Shown: positions 1 to 12,607, counted from the first letter of the stretch. The stretch is 64,000 nucleotides of DNA from Xylaria sp. FL1777 (GCA_022578965.1 MU400584.1:1-64000), one strand, 5' to 3'. Made by a program: numbers and translations. The notes: generated by a model not told the origin, from the sequence alone.

Positions 1-1300
1 AATTAAAAGCTAAAGCTATAAAATAAAATCTAAAATAAATGCTAAAAATAAATTAAGCATTAAAAAATCTTATTATTTGTTTTATTAAAAATAATGCAAG
101 CAAAAATATTTTAAATAAAAAAACAAAATATTAAATTTTTTTGTTATTAAAATAGTTTTTTTTATTAAAGCTATAACTATTTATAAAGCTAAAAAAAAAA
201 TTTATGCTAGTTTTAAACTTTTTTTTATAAACATTAAGTTAATAATAAGTTTAATAGCTTAAATATAATATTATATGCTATAAATAATGTTTATTTAAGC
301 TTTATAATTAAATATTTTATTAAAAAACAATATAACTAAAGTATTTATATTATTATTAAAAATAAAAACGTTTATAACTTAAAAAGCTATTATAATAATA
401 AAAGTATAACTAAAAGCAATAATATTTTTGTTATTTTTTTAAAACATTAGTATTATAGCTATAACTTTAGCTTTTTTTATAATAAAACACTTATTAAAAG
501 TTTTAACATTATTATTTAAGCTATTGCTTTTATTATTATTAAAAAAGTTTAATAAAACAAAAGTAGCTAATATAATATATTTGCAGCTTTATGCTTTAGT
601 ATTAAATGTTTAATTATTAAAGCTTACGCTTTATTTAAAATTAATGTTGCGTTTTTAAAACTAATGTTATATTTTTTGCTTTAAAGATATAAAAGCTACA
701 TTAAAAATTCTAGTTATACTAATTCTTAAAACCTACATTTTATTTAAAACTAATACTGCTTTTTTTTATTACATGTTATATTTTTATCTTTTAAACCTTT
801 AAATTGTTTATATGTTTTAAATTGTTTTAAAAATTTAATTTTATGTGCTTATTTATAGCTAACTAAAACGTTTAAAATTACAAAGTATATAATTAACCCT
901 TTTTAAAAAAACTAACTATATTAAGCTACTACGTTTTTTTTTTCTTTTATTTTTAATTTTTTATTTTATTGTTTTATTTTGTTTTATTTATTATAACGTT
1001 AATATAAGGTTTTTTTTTTATTACTTTATAATGCAAAAAACCTTTAGCTATAATATAAATATTAAAAAGCATTTATAAATAGCTTTATTTTTATAAATAG
1101 TTAAAATAATTATTTAATAAAAAAAATAATTATAGCTTTTAAAATAACATAAATTATAATATATATTATATAATAGTTATTATATAAAAACCTAAGAAAT
1201 ATAAACTAGCTTTACTTAAATTAATAGTATTTATACATAGTTTCTTAGTACTATACTTAAAAGATGTTTTTTCTTTAATATTTACCTTTTTAAGTATAGA
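1..1300. repeat. Extremely AT-rich, RIP-like block
   Basis: Nearly all bases are A or T. The few C and G bases sit mainly in short GCT/AGC/ACG contexts, and no credible reading frame exists on either strand. The border to normal-composition DNA is sharp, around 1300. This is the expected appearance of an old transposon-filled region mutated by RIP in an ascomycete. The original element can no longer be recognised by eye. Confidence 0.75.
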
Positions 1301-1767
1301 CCTAACCTTACGTAATAATTACAAGGTTCTGGGCCAGTATTCAGAAGGCACATTGTTGGGCTTGTAACGTCACTTCAGCAATTGGATCTTGGAGTGTTGA
1401 ATCTATATTATCTACTTAAGTACATATACTCACTTCCTGCAAGGCTGATATATGCATTAATGTGATATCAAATTTCCTTTATGTAGATATTGCTAAAACT
1501 GTGAGATAGGCCCACTTCACTAGTGAGAAAGAGAGAAAGGCTGAATTTCGAACCCTGAATTTCTATCCCCATCTTTTCAGCCTTGCTTTCCTCCCACTGA
1601 TTTCTGTTGGTACCAGTACTAATCATACGCGCACCTGTAAACAGATGCATAGCAACTCTCGAACCACGACGGCACTTACTGTTTACTGCTATCCCAACAA
1701 CAAAACCGGCATTGGATTGATTGGGTCGGAACGGTAAATCAGATCTAATCTTGTCCCGCTCCAAAAA
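1301..1767. other. Intergenic, upstream of LEA1
   Basis: This is normal-composition DNA between the AT-rich block and the LEA1 start. The open frame on the minus strand here (about 1468-1764) has no family resemblance. I see no gene; the stretch should hold the LEA1 promoter and 5' leader. Confidence 0.5.
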
Positions 1768-2849
1768 ATGAGGCTCACGGCCGAGCTTCTCCAGAACTCA
1801 CCGTCATGGCTCAATGCGCTGAAGGAGCGCGAGCTCGACCTTCGAGGTACGTCAGAAAAGAACAGATACTACACAGCTATTTGATCTAGCCATAAAGCCA
1901 AGGAAACAAGAGCAGAGTTGATAGCGAGCCTTTGTCGGCCTGAACAGGACATCGTATTCCCGCCATTGAGAACTTGGGTGTCGCAGGTGTACGTATTTTC
2001 CACTTGCTTACGAGTTCGCCCAATTCCGGTGCTGTATCTATGAGTGATAGCTGGTGACTGCTATGCTTCTTGCTCTATACACTGTCGCTGTATCTTCTGA
2101 CTGCTGCTGACATACTTGCCTGCCCACTTAGCCCCAGGACGCCATAGATTTAGTCGATAACGACATCCAGGTGTTGGGTAACTTCCCGCTTTCGCCACGA
2201 ATACGCACACTACTTTTAGCGCGTAACCGCGTCTCCTCGATACAGCCGATGCTTGCCAACTCGATTCCAAACCTCACTAACCTCCAATTGGAGTCGAACA
2301 CCCTCAGCGAGCTCGCAGATCTAGACCCGCTGGGGTCGTTCACCCGATTGACACACCTTGTCCTTCGAGATAACCCCGTTACAAAGAAAGAAGTGAGCAT
2401 GACTCCCCCGACTCGGGAAACTATGGACAGGGTGCGAGAAGCGTCAGAAGCTAACTTGAGACTTTGCCAAACTACAGCACTACCGGTATTGGGTCCTTTG
2501 GCGTTGCCCCTCTGTGCGATTCCTTGACTATGTCAAGGTGAAGGATGCGGAGCGCAAGCATACCAAGGAGTTGTTCGGTACGGCTGACTCGCCTACGGAG
2601 CTGGCGACAAAGATAATGAATGTCAAGTCCAAAACATTCGGTGTTCCATCTTCCCTCGAAGATGGAGGCGGTGCTGCCGGCCTATCGATGCGCATGTCTA
2701 GAATCAAGCTCACCGATAAGGAGAAGAAGCGGTTGCAGGATATGATTAAGCGCGCGACGAGCCTCGACGAGATCACGAGGCTTGAGACTATGTTGAGGGA
2801 GGGTAGATTGCCCGCTGGTGTTCACCTGAATGATGAGATGGAGGAATAA
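1768..2849 (+). CDS. LEA1: U2 small nuclear ribonucleoprotein A' (leucine-rich repeat protein)
   Basis: U2A' binds U2 snRNA together with U2B'' and is a core part of the U2 snRNP in the nucleus. The exon join is 1768-1846, 1948-1988, 2132-2392, 2478-2849, giving about 250 residues, the usual family length. The start MRLTAELLQNSPSWLN and the following LRR units (NDIQVLGNFPLSPRIRTLLL, NSIPNLTNLQLESN, LTHLVLRDNPV) are typical. After them comes the LRR-cap segment HYRYWVLWRCPSVRFLDYVK. The second donor was placed at GTACGT (1989) rather than the nearby GTGTAC because only that keeps the frame. The C-terminal tail is charged. The gene converges on the Dpb3-like gene downstream. Confidence 0.93.
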
Positions 2850-3234
2850 AGGAAAGGACATATTGAACATCATGTTTAAAATCGACTGTCGCAATATTCT
2901 GCAGGAGTATGAGTAGGTCCAGAGGACTATGCCATCAAGGTATGAGTCTGGTATATACCCACGGAATCAAAGCGGTAGCAATTCCAGTCCTTCAAACACA
3001 ATGAAGACCATTTAATTGTGAATTGACCGCACTCTTCCTGTGCTTAATATGATGCGTGATGTTTCTCTCAAAACGTTCACTATCAAGAAGTGACGTATAC
3101 AAGATCATAACGATCGACGTGTACTGATCACTGACGTCTCATCCTGTCTCTGTGCCTATGTCATCGTCCTCTCGACAGTCCTGCTCTCGAGGATTCAAGT
3201 CTTAACCCCCTTGCTCCACCTAGCCAATCATCTC
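2850..3234. other. Convergent intergenic spacer
   Basis: This holds the 3' ends of LEA1 (plus strand) and the Dpb3-like gene (minus strand). No gene or repeat was recognised. Confidence 0.5.
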
Positions 3235-4064
3235 CTAATCAGCCATATGGACATCATCATCCTCCCTATTCGCCCGTCGAATCTCGTCCTGCAGCTGTTC
3301 GTTCGGGTCCACGGACGCGTCATCCTCGCTAACGATCCGCGCCCCCGAAGCCCCCACGAAACTCGCGATGCTGCCATTCCCGCCGCCGCCACCACCACCG
3401 TTCGCGCCCCCGCGCCCCTTGTGCTTCTTCCCGTTCGACTGCCGCGCAGCCGCGGGCCGTGAATCTCCCGGCCCACCGCCGCCGCTGCCGTCGGCTCTGC
3501 TGCCCCCGCTGAGATTCGCGCGCGTCGCCGCCGCGTGCGCCTTGATCTGCTTATATTGCACCGTCTTCGGGATGATGTCCTCGAGGAACTGCAGGTTGTC
3601 TTGGTGCGAGACGGCGTTTGCTGCGGGGCGTTAGCTGGACGAATTGTGGTAGGAAGGAGGGGAAGGGGGGGTGTGAGGTGGGAGTGCTGCCGTACCTAGG
3701 TCCTTGTATTGTATGTTCCGTCTAGGCTTGCGCTCTAGTTTTGCCATGTTCAGGCCTTCGCTCGCGAGATACTGGATGAACATCTCCTGCGCGGGGGATT
3801 AATGTTGGACTACTGGAGCTCATTGAAGAAGATAGGTGATGGACTTACGGTTGCTAGTGTGATGACGAATGCGGCATTGTTGGAGCAGATGTTGATGTCT
3901 TGATCTTGGGCTATTATCTTCTTCACTCTGGATACTATTAGTCTTGTTAGTGAGAAGTTCGAAGTCTGGCTTTCGGGGTGGTTTGTCTCATTGGACTTAC
4001 ATGGAAGCTGGGCTTGGCCAGTGACCTCCTTTCTAGGGGGTATCGCTGTTGTATTATATGGCAT
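3235..4064 (-). CDS. DPB3: Histone-fold protein, DNA polymerase epsilon subunit C-like (Dpb3/CHRAC-15 family)
   Basis: The minus-strand exons are 4064-4001, 3934-3849, 3786-3696 and 3620-3235, about 208 residues. The N-terminal half is a CBF/NF-YC-type histone fold running from LSRVKKIIAQDQDI through CSNNAAFVITLATEMFIQYL to RKPRRNIQYKDLANAV. This class pairs with a second histone-fold partner (Dpb4 type) in DNA polymerase epsilon or in chromatin-accessibility complexes. The C-terminal third is low complexity (Gly-rich, GANGGGGGGGNG) with an acidic end. The exon 2 acceptor was set at CTAATAG so that TTA-TCC-AGA restores the LSR motif. Whether it is Dpb3 proper or a CHRAC-type paralogue cannot be settled by eye. 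Confidence 0.85.
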
Positions 4065-5753
4065 GATGTCTACTCTTGGTCTCTCGATGTAGGTGCCAGT
4101 TGACGTTGTGGGCGACCTTTGAAATGAAAGCTCAGTGATTGTTAGGAGCTCGTGCTCAGGTATGAGATTCCTGTATAGATTTGGTAGTTAGTAACGACAT
4201 GTATGGTGCCATGGGTAATATCACTTTGGACCTAGATGAAATCGTAGGCCTAATATTGATTAATACGGCTGATGGAGCTACCACCGTATGTATCGCTCTC
4301 AACCTTCTCACCCTGAGTGCTCTAGGCCAGGTAGTCCCTTAATGAACTAATAATGAAATTACGGAGAGTGGAAGAACCAATGTACGTACAAGAGTGGTGA
4401 TGTCGGATAAGGTAGAGTTCATAAATAAAATGAGGTGGCTTACTTACTTCGATTGATGAACTACACGCAAAGTAGTCAGGTATGTGAAATCTACAAATGA
4501 ATGTAGGTAGATGAGGCTCTTGCGTTACCCTATGCAGGTAATCTCTAACACGCGTAGATGTTCTCTCAAGACGCGACCCTAGGACCCTACCTAGGTACCT
4601 ATTAAAAGTTAGAAATGGAGGTCTCTAGGTAAGTACCTAGGTACACGACAGTGACCCGCAGATGCTTAATCCATGCCTGCCCCACAAAATCCCTTTGCGC
4701 GTGCACAGTCAGATATTAAACAAGTCATGTCAGGTAACTAACTAGTTAAGCTCTGATAATTGTTAAGTGGATTTTTCAATGAAGATAGCTGGTATATATT
4801 TTGTAATTTGGAAGCATTCTTAATCATACCTAGTGCCTACTACATACTTAAGTACGTAGTATGTATGGAGGCGAATTCTGGTGTAGCTGCAGCTAGTATG
4901 TGGCTAAAAAGCCGCCCATATTACAAACGAGCTGCAGTAACCAATTACCGGTTTACTAATGCATCTTACCCTGCCTTCTAGGTACTCTCTTTTCAAGAGT
5001 CAACGTCAAGTTAGATTTTCTGTTTCATTATTAGATGACAATGTAGGAAACCTCTGGTTAAGGAAACTATAATTCATGGTCCTTGATAGTCAAACGCCTG
5101 CTGAATTTGCGGTAATACCATGAACATAGCTATCAAGATAGAGTTTAGATCGTTCATCATTGAACTTCTATTCCATACTGCAATATGCCTATTTGGAAAG
5201 GGCTTGGTTCGATGTCTACTGTGTCAGCAAGGTTGTGATAAAGAATTGGGAGAATGTAGCCCAAGACTAATTGAAAGCAACCAGGTTGATAAGAAATCAA
5301 ACAAGTTGTAAACTTACTTCCCTTTCCCTTGACTAACTACCTCCCCGGCCGTACCCAGGCAGTTTAATGCGGACAAGACTGTCGGTTGGATTAATGATCA
5401 AAACCATTGAATAAGAGAGATAAAGAGAGGGTACCTATGTAGGTAGGTAGCACTGTACCTGGGTACCTAGGTACATCATCTAGTCCCCATATGCGTACAT
5501 AGATCCCTGTAGTGTAACGTTCAAGACACCAGTGGATCATTACTTAGGTACTTACGCAATATGCCAATCCATAGCTTCCGGCGCAACTGACCTAGATAAC
5601 AACAACCTTACTTTCATTTCTCTGCTATCCATCAACCACAAGGAACAACTTGATCGCCAATACGTACCGTTTACGCTAGACGAATTTGAAGCGTGCCGAT
5701 TTGTTTGCGATTACTTACGACGGTCAAGCGAGGATGTCCAAAACGTCGAGGCG
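4065..5753. other. Long intergenic region with TACCTAGGTA-type repeats
   Basis: About 1.7 kb with no convincing gene. It holds several clusters of the low-complexity palindrome family TACCTAGGTA / GGTAGGTAG (around 4580-4650 and 5430-5475). The last part is upstream of the CLC gene. The frame directly upstream of the chosen CLC start stays open back to about 5532 but contains no ATG. Confidence 0.5.
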
Positions 5754-8448
5754 ATGAACCCGCAATCTTCCTCGGTCTCCTTCACCCATCCAGAACCACT
5801 CCGACGACCTTCTGTGAGCTCGAGGTTCTCTTATGCGGTTTCAACGGCCGAGCGAGGCGAAGACGGCAGTGCCCCTGCGCAAAACCAGATCGAGGAGGAG
5901 ATTGCCGAAATCAAGAGATATGAGGTACGTCGTTGCTTTGGCTTACAATGACCCATTCGTTTAACCTGAGTCCTAACGGATGTACTTAGGACTTCACGAC
6001 TATAGGTACGCATTCCGACGATTCTGACGAGTATTCAACCCTGTACTAAGTTCCGCAAACAGACTGGGTGCAAGATGCGACCCAAGAACGTCTCCGACGG
6101 AACGCGCAACGAAGGAAGGCGGCCGGACTATACGACCACGGGAGGGTCTCCTGGAGATACCAGCTCTGGGAATCCTACGACGCTGCTCAGGGATGGATCG
6201 TCGTCACTCTAATAGGCGCCGCTATCGGTCTCAATGCGGCATTCCTAAACATTATAACCGAATGGCTCGCTGACACCAAGACGGGCTACTGCACAACAGC
6301 CTTCTACCTCAACGAACAGTTCTGTTGCTGGGGCGAGGATAACGGTTGTCCAGAGTGGCACAGATGGACGGGTTTTGAGCCCGCCAATTATCTTATATAT
6401 ATTCTGTTTGCGGTAAGCCAAGGCTCTTAGTCTCAGTTCCTAGTTTTGCCAGCTAAGTTTAGTAGACTATATTCGCATTCATGGCCGCCACGTTGGTAAG
6501 ATCCTTCGCTCCGTACGCCGCCGGGTCGGGCATATCGGAGATCAAGTGCATCATTGCTGGCTTCGTCATGAAAGGCTTTCTGGGTTTCTGGACGCTGCTG
6601 ATCAAGTCCGTTGCCCTGCCACTTGCCATCGGATCTGGTCTCTCTGTGGGGAAAGAGGGCCCAAGTGTACATTATGCGGTTTGCACGGGTCATGTTATTT
6701 CGCGAATGTTCGCCAAGTATAGACGTAATGCGTCGAAGACTAGAGAGATCCTTAGTGCTTGCGCTGCTGCTGGCGTAGCGGTCGCCTTTGGCAGTCCTAT
6801 TGGGGGTGTTCTCTTCTCCCTGGAAGAGATGTCCAGTCACTTTCCGCTCAAAACTCTGTGGAGGAGCTATTTTTGTGCTCTCGTTGCCACCGCAGTGCTG
6901 GCTGCGATGAATCCTTTCAGAACTGGCCAGCTTGTTATGTTTCAAGTCAAATATGACCGGTCGTGGCATCTCTTTGAAATTATACCATACATATTCATTG
7001 GTATTTTTGGGGGCTTATATGGGGCCTTCGTTATCAAGTGGAATCTCCGGGTGCAAGCGTTTCGAAAGAAGTACCTTACAAAATGGGCAGTTCTTGAAGC
7101 AACTATACTCGCCGCAGGAACAGCTATTATATGCTATCCCAATGCATTCCTACGCATTGACATGACCGAAAGCATGGAGATTCTCTTCCTGGAGTGCGAA
7201 GGGGCTGAAGACTACCGCGGACTATGCGAGCAGGACCAAGCTTGGTCTAATATCATGTCTTTGACATTGGCCACAGTGATTAGGATCTTGCTAGTCATCA
7301 TTTCCTATGGCTGCAAGGTACCGGCCGGAATATTTGTTCCTTCGATGGCTATTGGGGCCTCTTTTGGTCGAACAGTCGGGATTATCATGCAGGCCATCTA
7401 CCACGCACATCCAGATAGTGTGTTCTTCTCAGCTTGTCCACCGGACGGACCGTGTATAACGCCTGGAACCTATGCCTTCTTGGGTGCTGCGGCTGCGCTA
7501 AGCGGCATCATGCATATCACGGTTTCGGTTGTGGTCATTATGTTTGAGCTTACAGGCGCCTTAACCTACATCTTGCCTACGATGATCGTTGTGGGCGTTA
7601 CCAAGATCGTATCAGAGTTGTTCGGTAAGGGTGGCATTGCTGACCGCATGATTTGGTTTAGTGGCTTCCCTTTCCTTGACAACAAAGAAGAGCACAACTT
7701 TGGTGTTCCAGTATCAACTGTCATGACGAGTGATGTGGTGGCAATTCCCGTGAATGGGATGACTCTCGATTCCATCGAAGATCTGCTCAAAGAACCACAT
7801 TATCAGGGTTTCCCTATCGTCGAGAATGTTCGAAGCAACATTCTTGTCGGATACATTGGTAGGACAGAACTGCGATATGCCATCGATCGTTTGCGCCGTG
7901 ATCGAGCTATAGCTGTGAATCCCCAAGCCAAATGTAACTTTTCTCCACCAGTGGTAAACTCTGCCGTTACACCCATCACACCGACTGTTACCATCAGTCA
8001 CATGGACTTCAGCATGTCATCGGCCTCAATCGATTTTAGCCGCTACGTGGATGCTACACCAGTGACGGTGCATCCGCGGCTGCCACTTGAGACGGTGATG
8101 GATATGTTCCGCAAGATCGGGCCCCGAGTAATTCTGATTGAGCATCACGGCAAACTTACAGGGCTAGTGACGGTCAAAGATTGTCTAAAATATCAGTTCA
8201 AGGTAGAAGCGGCTGAGAATCCACGCGAGCAACACGAGATTGCCAAGGGACATGAGAAACTGTGGCGTATCATGGAGAATATGGCTGCATGGTTTTCGGA
8301 CAAGGTGGCCGATATCAGTGGCGGTCGCATAAGGCTGGGAAGTGGTAGCGAGGAGTCCAGCGCCTTGTTACGGGGTGGCCACGGACAGATAATGGACGGC
8401 GATGAAGATGTGGGGGATATTGATGGCGTTGAACTGGCACATAGATGA
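5754..8448 (+). CDS. CLC-family voltage-gated chloride channel/transporter with two CBS domains
   Basis: The exon join is 5754-5924, 5990-6005, 6063-6412, 6466-8448, about 839 residues. CLC proteins move chloride (some exchange it for protons) across plasma or endomembranes; the yeast relative is Gef1. The signature motifs are all present: GSGISEIKC, GKEGP with the gating glutamate at about residue 243, a GSPIGGVLFSLEE motif, and VPAGIFVPSMAIGA. Two CBS domains follow (about VSTVMTSDVVAIPV and VDATPVTVHPRLP onward). A 16-nt micro-exon (5990-6005) is needed for the frame. The start at 5754 is the first ATG in an otherwise open frame, so a further upstream exon is possible. Confidence 0.93.
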
Positions 8449-9379
8449 CACATTGACTTGGATAGGTAATGAATAGACTTTCAAGGTATTTCTTGGATTT
8501 AAACATTTAAATACCTGCTAACCACTATTATGAATGGAGTAAAAAGATGGTCTTGCTGAGAACTATTTCCCGATGGATTGGTAGGTATACCCGTATCTAG
8601 TGTATGCCGTGGCTCTACTCAGTTAGTGGCGCGTGGTTCGTTATTTTTAGTAAGGTTTTAATGCACAACGGGACAGGGCATCTATCTGCAGGAACACGGG
8701 TTAAGTTAATCGATCTTCAATCTCTATAATTGTCCATGACCCCGCGATTTAGTCCAAGTAGACTATAATTCTACACCGTTCACTGCTTCAGACTACCATC
8801 TAATCTACGGAACCTAGACAAGGAATCGCTTAAGTAGACCATACTCTACATGCATTACTTGTGCCGTCGAGCTAGGACGCATGCCAAGGCCTTCAACGCG
8901 CGTCCATAAACCCACCACCGGCTCTTGGCGATTATCCCACGTGTATGGATCCTGCGGACATGTACAGCTGGACGCAGTTTCACGACACCACACTCAAACC
9001 AACAGAGCGGGACAAAGGACACAGCCCCCCCAACCCTACCGAGCAAGTGACCTTCCTCATGCAAGCCCACCACCTGCGTAGTAAGAGCAAGATAAACAGC
9101 TGTGCCAAACACACATAACGGGTCAGCCTTTGCCAATCAGCTTGGACACGAGTCGACCCAAGAAAAACCCACCCACCCAATCCACTACGCTCGCTACGTA
9201 CCCGTTACCACCTCTCGTTGCCGCTCGCTTGGTTATTCGATTTTTTTTCTTGGTTGTTGTTGTTGCTCGTACATACCCCTGAGTCGCCTAGCCCCGGCAC
9301 ATGAGTCTCAGCATCCTTGCCCTATCTAGATAGACAATCTTTATATACATACCTAGAATACCTACCCGTACTTCCCACC
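8449..9379. other. Intergenic, promoter region of the TMEM42-like gene
   Basis: About 930 bp with no gene recognised. The sequence becomes pyrimidine-rich shortly before the start at 9380 (a T-run near 9240), as often seen in fungal leaders. Confidence 0.45.
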
Positions 9380-10735
9380 ATGGCCGCCGGATCCAGGAAA
9401 CCGTCTTCGCATCCCGTCCCCGTCCCCGTCCCCGTCACCACTACTCCTCCCGCCGCCTCCTCTTCCCTAAGTAACCCCGGGCCGTCGTCTTCCGCTGCCG
9501 GTGTTTTGAAACAGCGGAGACAGGGCTCCACTGCATCTAAGAGAGAAGGTGCTGTTGCTGTTGCTGTTGCTGTTGCTGGTGGTGGTGTTGTGCAGAAGAC
9601 GAGTGCAAACCACGGAGACGATATGCCCTGGACCGCGAGGAATAAGTGGATCGTCTACGCTGTTGCGAGCGGTGCTTGTGCTGCTTTCAATGGCGTATTT
9701 GCTAAGCTGTGAGTATACTCGGGTCTTCCTTTTTTGGTTCTTTCCTCGTTTCGTTGAATTTCATTTCTGGGGTTTGAGCCGAGTAAACTTAGCACCTAGT
9801 GGGTTGATATGAGTCGCGATGAGCCAAGCCGTCATCCTCATTCACAGCCTTCCTACCTCATCTGGTAGCGGAGTTTGAACCTTGGGCTGTTAGATGTCAT
9901 ACTGTTGAAGAAGGAAAAGAATATTGAGGACTTGCTATCTCTTCTCTCATTGCTTCTTTTTCTTATGTAGTTGCTAGTTGAGACCTGACTAAATGATATT
10001 CCTTAATAGAACCACAGATGGCCTGACGCGGCATATCGCTCATGGCATATCTGGATTTTTCGGCTTCGAGAGCATTGATGGCATCCTCGAGGTCACTGTT
10101 AGATGTGTAAGTCCTCATGTCTCAATTTCCCACATCAATGCTATATCTCTCCGAGAGAGTTGTTCGCGTACTGGGCACAAATATAACGTATCCTTAACAC
10201 CTATAATAAGTCGAGAATGCCTAAAAGGACTTTTTCAATATCGCCCCTTTGCAATTGAAACCAAGCGCTAACATTCTCCAGGCGTTTTTTGGTCTAAACA
10301 TTTTGTTTAACATTATAGTAAGTGTTTCCATTATCTTGTCTCCTCCACCCCTTTTCTCAGCACTTCTAACACCGGATCTAGATGTGGACGCTCTTCACGC
10401 AGGCCCTAGCAAAAGGCAACTCAACAACCCAAGTCTCGATCATGAACACGTCGACGAATTTCATGATCTCAGCACTGCTGGGATTGGCCATCTTCGCCGA
10501 GGCCCTGCCGCCGCTATGGTGGGTAGGCGCCACCTTGCTCGTGGCCGGGAACGTCATCCTCGGGCGCAAAGACGGTAGTCCTGATGATCCAGATGCCGAT
10601 GCTGGTGCAGAACAGAGCGAGGCGGCGGAAGCAGCTGAACGAGGGCACGGGTCATTATCGCTCCCTGACGTGAAAGAAGAGGACGAGGATGTCCCGCTTC
10701 TTGGCGACTTGGATAGTCCGCCGCACAATATATGA
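9380..10735 (+). CDS. TMEM42-like small transporter of the drug/metabolite transporter (EamA) superfamily
   Basis: The exon join is 9380-9708, 10010-10106, 10282-10317, 10382-10735, about 271 residues. The start has a good context (CACCATGG). The N-terminus is low complexity (Pro-Val repeats and a GTTGCT microsatellite encoding alternating Val-Ala). Membrane segments follow at KWIVYAVASGACAAFNGVFAKL, AFFGLNILFNIIMWTLFTQAL, NFMISALLGLAIFAEALPP and LWWVGATLLVAGNVILG. The C-terminal tail is acidic. Homologues are conserved in fungi and animals, but the substrate is not known to me. The 36-nt exon 3 is short but phase-consistent. Confidence 0.82.
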
Positions 10736-11357
10736 TTGTAGTTCCCGTTGGCATTGAGTTCAGTAGCCGGGAGCTACCTCGATGCTGGTGTTATGCATTT
10801 GATACCCCCATCACGCGAACGATAGAAATAGAGACCAGTTATACATTTTTACACTTTGCATCTTATCAACATGTCCGAATTTCTGCGGTCGACTATTCAT
10901 GGAACCAAACAGACGAGGTCACACATTGTCACAGAGCCGAGCCACCAAAGGACGATAGCTCACGTAAGAATCGCATCGCATTGCTGTCTACCTGCAGTGC
11001 CTAGCCCTGAAAAACTAAACGCCAAACGCCCGGTTGCTCAATAGAGGCTTATCCGATGTTGCTCTAAAGCCAGCCATAATTGAATGCTTCTCATGCCCGA
11101 CAATTTTGATCCAGTCTGTAGTCTAGGCGGCGTCTAATGCAGACTTCCCTTATTTCTTTTGTAGAAAATGCAAGATTCATGAAACGTCTAAACCGAGTTG
11201 CAGGTACGAAGGCTCGAATTCGTGTTTTCGGCTGGAGAAATACCAATTGGCCAGAGCTTTCCAGTCATGGCCCAAATGGCAATAAGTGCAGTATCCTTCT
11301 CTCATAAACTTGTTGTGTGCTTGACGAAGTGATCGAAACAAAAACGACGGAGCGCAA
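10736..11357. other. Convergent intergenic spacer
   Basis: This lies between the 3' ends of the TMEM42-like gene (plus) and TOA2 (minus). Short open frames exist but none resembles a protein family. I see nothing further. Confidence 0.45.
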
Positions 11358-11910
11358 TTACGCAGTTGCGTTCGTAGGCTTGGCGGTGCAAGAGACAATC
11401 TTGACTCGATCAGCGGTAACAACTTGGCCACCATTCTCCATCTTAAAGGTAACATTCTTCAACTGAAAGGTCCAGACTTCATCGCAGAAACGGTAGGTAT
11501 CCAGGCTTCCCTGCAAATAAGTAGATCGAGGTATTAGTCAGTCTTCGGCCTTCAGCTAGCAGATACAGAATAACCTGGCCATAACTGTCCCTTGCTTCAC
11601 TCACTTTAAAAGTCAACCGAGACCTGACCTTGTCCTGCAAGACCTCGGTGATAGCGCGGTCGAAGTTGGCTAGGACCTTCATGGCGAGCTGCGGATCGAT
11701 GTTGTTCTGGGTGATGAGGTCATCGAGCGTATCTGTGAGCGCACCGCCGATACTGCAGACAAGAGAACAAAAATTCTGGTTAGCAAAGTGTGCGCAATCT
11801 ACAACAGGCTCTCATTTGGCCTCCTCATAAGCAAGCATGTGTGTGGCAGTAATGGCGCTGTACCTGCTTCGGCGATACAACTCGTAGAAGTTCTGAGCCC
11901 CAGTCGCCAT
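11358..11910 (-). CDS. TOA2: Transcription initiation factor IIA gamma (small) subunit
   Basis: The minus-strand exons are 11910-11864, 11752-11605 and 11510-11358, giving 115 residues, the usual size. The protein begins [20 protein letters not shown], continues with the four-helix part ([30 protein letters not shown]) and ends with the beta-barrel part ([20 protein letters not shown]). TFIIA gamma pairs with TFIIA alpha/beta (Toa1) to stabilise TBP on promoter DNA in the nucleus. It is transcribed divergently from the SNF2 gene. Confidence 0.93.
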
Positions 11911-12607
11911 CTTTGAACAACGGTACACTTCAATCCGAGCCTTCTTGCTGATGCGATTTCCCTTGGCGTGTGCGTCTGGCAGTTCTGGTCGTCGGAGTTG
12001 TTGCGCAATCGTTGTTGAAAGGGAGAGAATGGGTTGGATTGCCAATTGCGCCGCAAGATGACGATAGGTAGCACTGCTGTGGTTGACTAATACAGTGGCG
12101 CAGCGATAAAGTACCTGCCGTAGGTACCTGCCGTATACATGTACATGTACCGGTACTAGGCATGTACCGACTCAGGACTGAAGCTGGAGAAGTGGGGCTG
12201 TTCATTCCCTCCCAGACCCCACCTCCACTGGCCGAATGCAGATACAGTATCCGCCTTTCGTACCAACTGCCAAGACCCAAGACCACTTAACGCGTGACTT
12301 CGCAGGTAATTCGCGTCACTAAATCGAGCAAGGGTGACGCGCTGGTGAGTAGCCGGCATCTGTGGAATCATCACTTTTCACAGTACCTGCTATTTCCTCA
12401 GCCTGGACTCTCAGAGAACTTGCCCCACGAATCCAATCGCCCAATTGGAACTGTCAACTGCCTCATTCCCCTTCCAATCTTTTGTCGTATCTTCCGTGTT
12501 ATCACCGGCTTCTCAATTTCCCCTCTACCCACCTGTGTATATCTAATTTGTAAACTGTGCTCATCATCGCGTTTACCGGTTTCCTATTTCCTGCCGAGAC
12601 TTCCGCG
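11911..12607. promoter_or_regulatory. Divergent promoter region between TOA2 and the LSH/MUS-30-like gene
   Basis: About 700 bp separating two head-to-head starts. It contains the palindrome-rich stretch GTACATGTACATGTACCGGTAC near 12136 and GTACCTGCCGTAGGTACCTG near 12112. No coding signal was recognised. A shared promoter is inferred from position only. Confidence 0.45.

Noticed and set aside
1640..1700. GGTTCGAGAGTTGC on the minus strand, resembling a tRNA B box
   Set aside because: No matching A box at the right distance and no foldable acceptor stem.
6433..6969. 178-codon minus-strand frame inside the CLC gene
   Set aside because: It lies entirely within the conserved channel coding sequence and shows no protein-like features.
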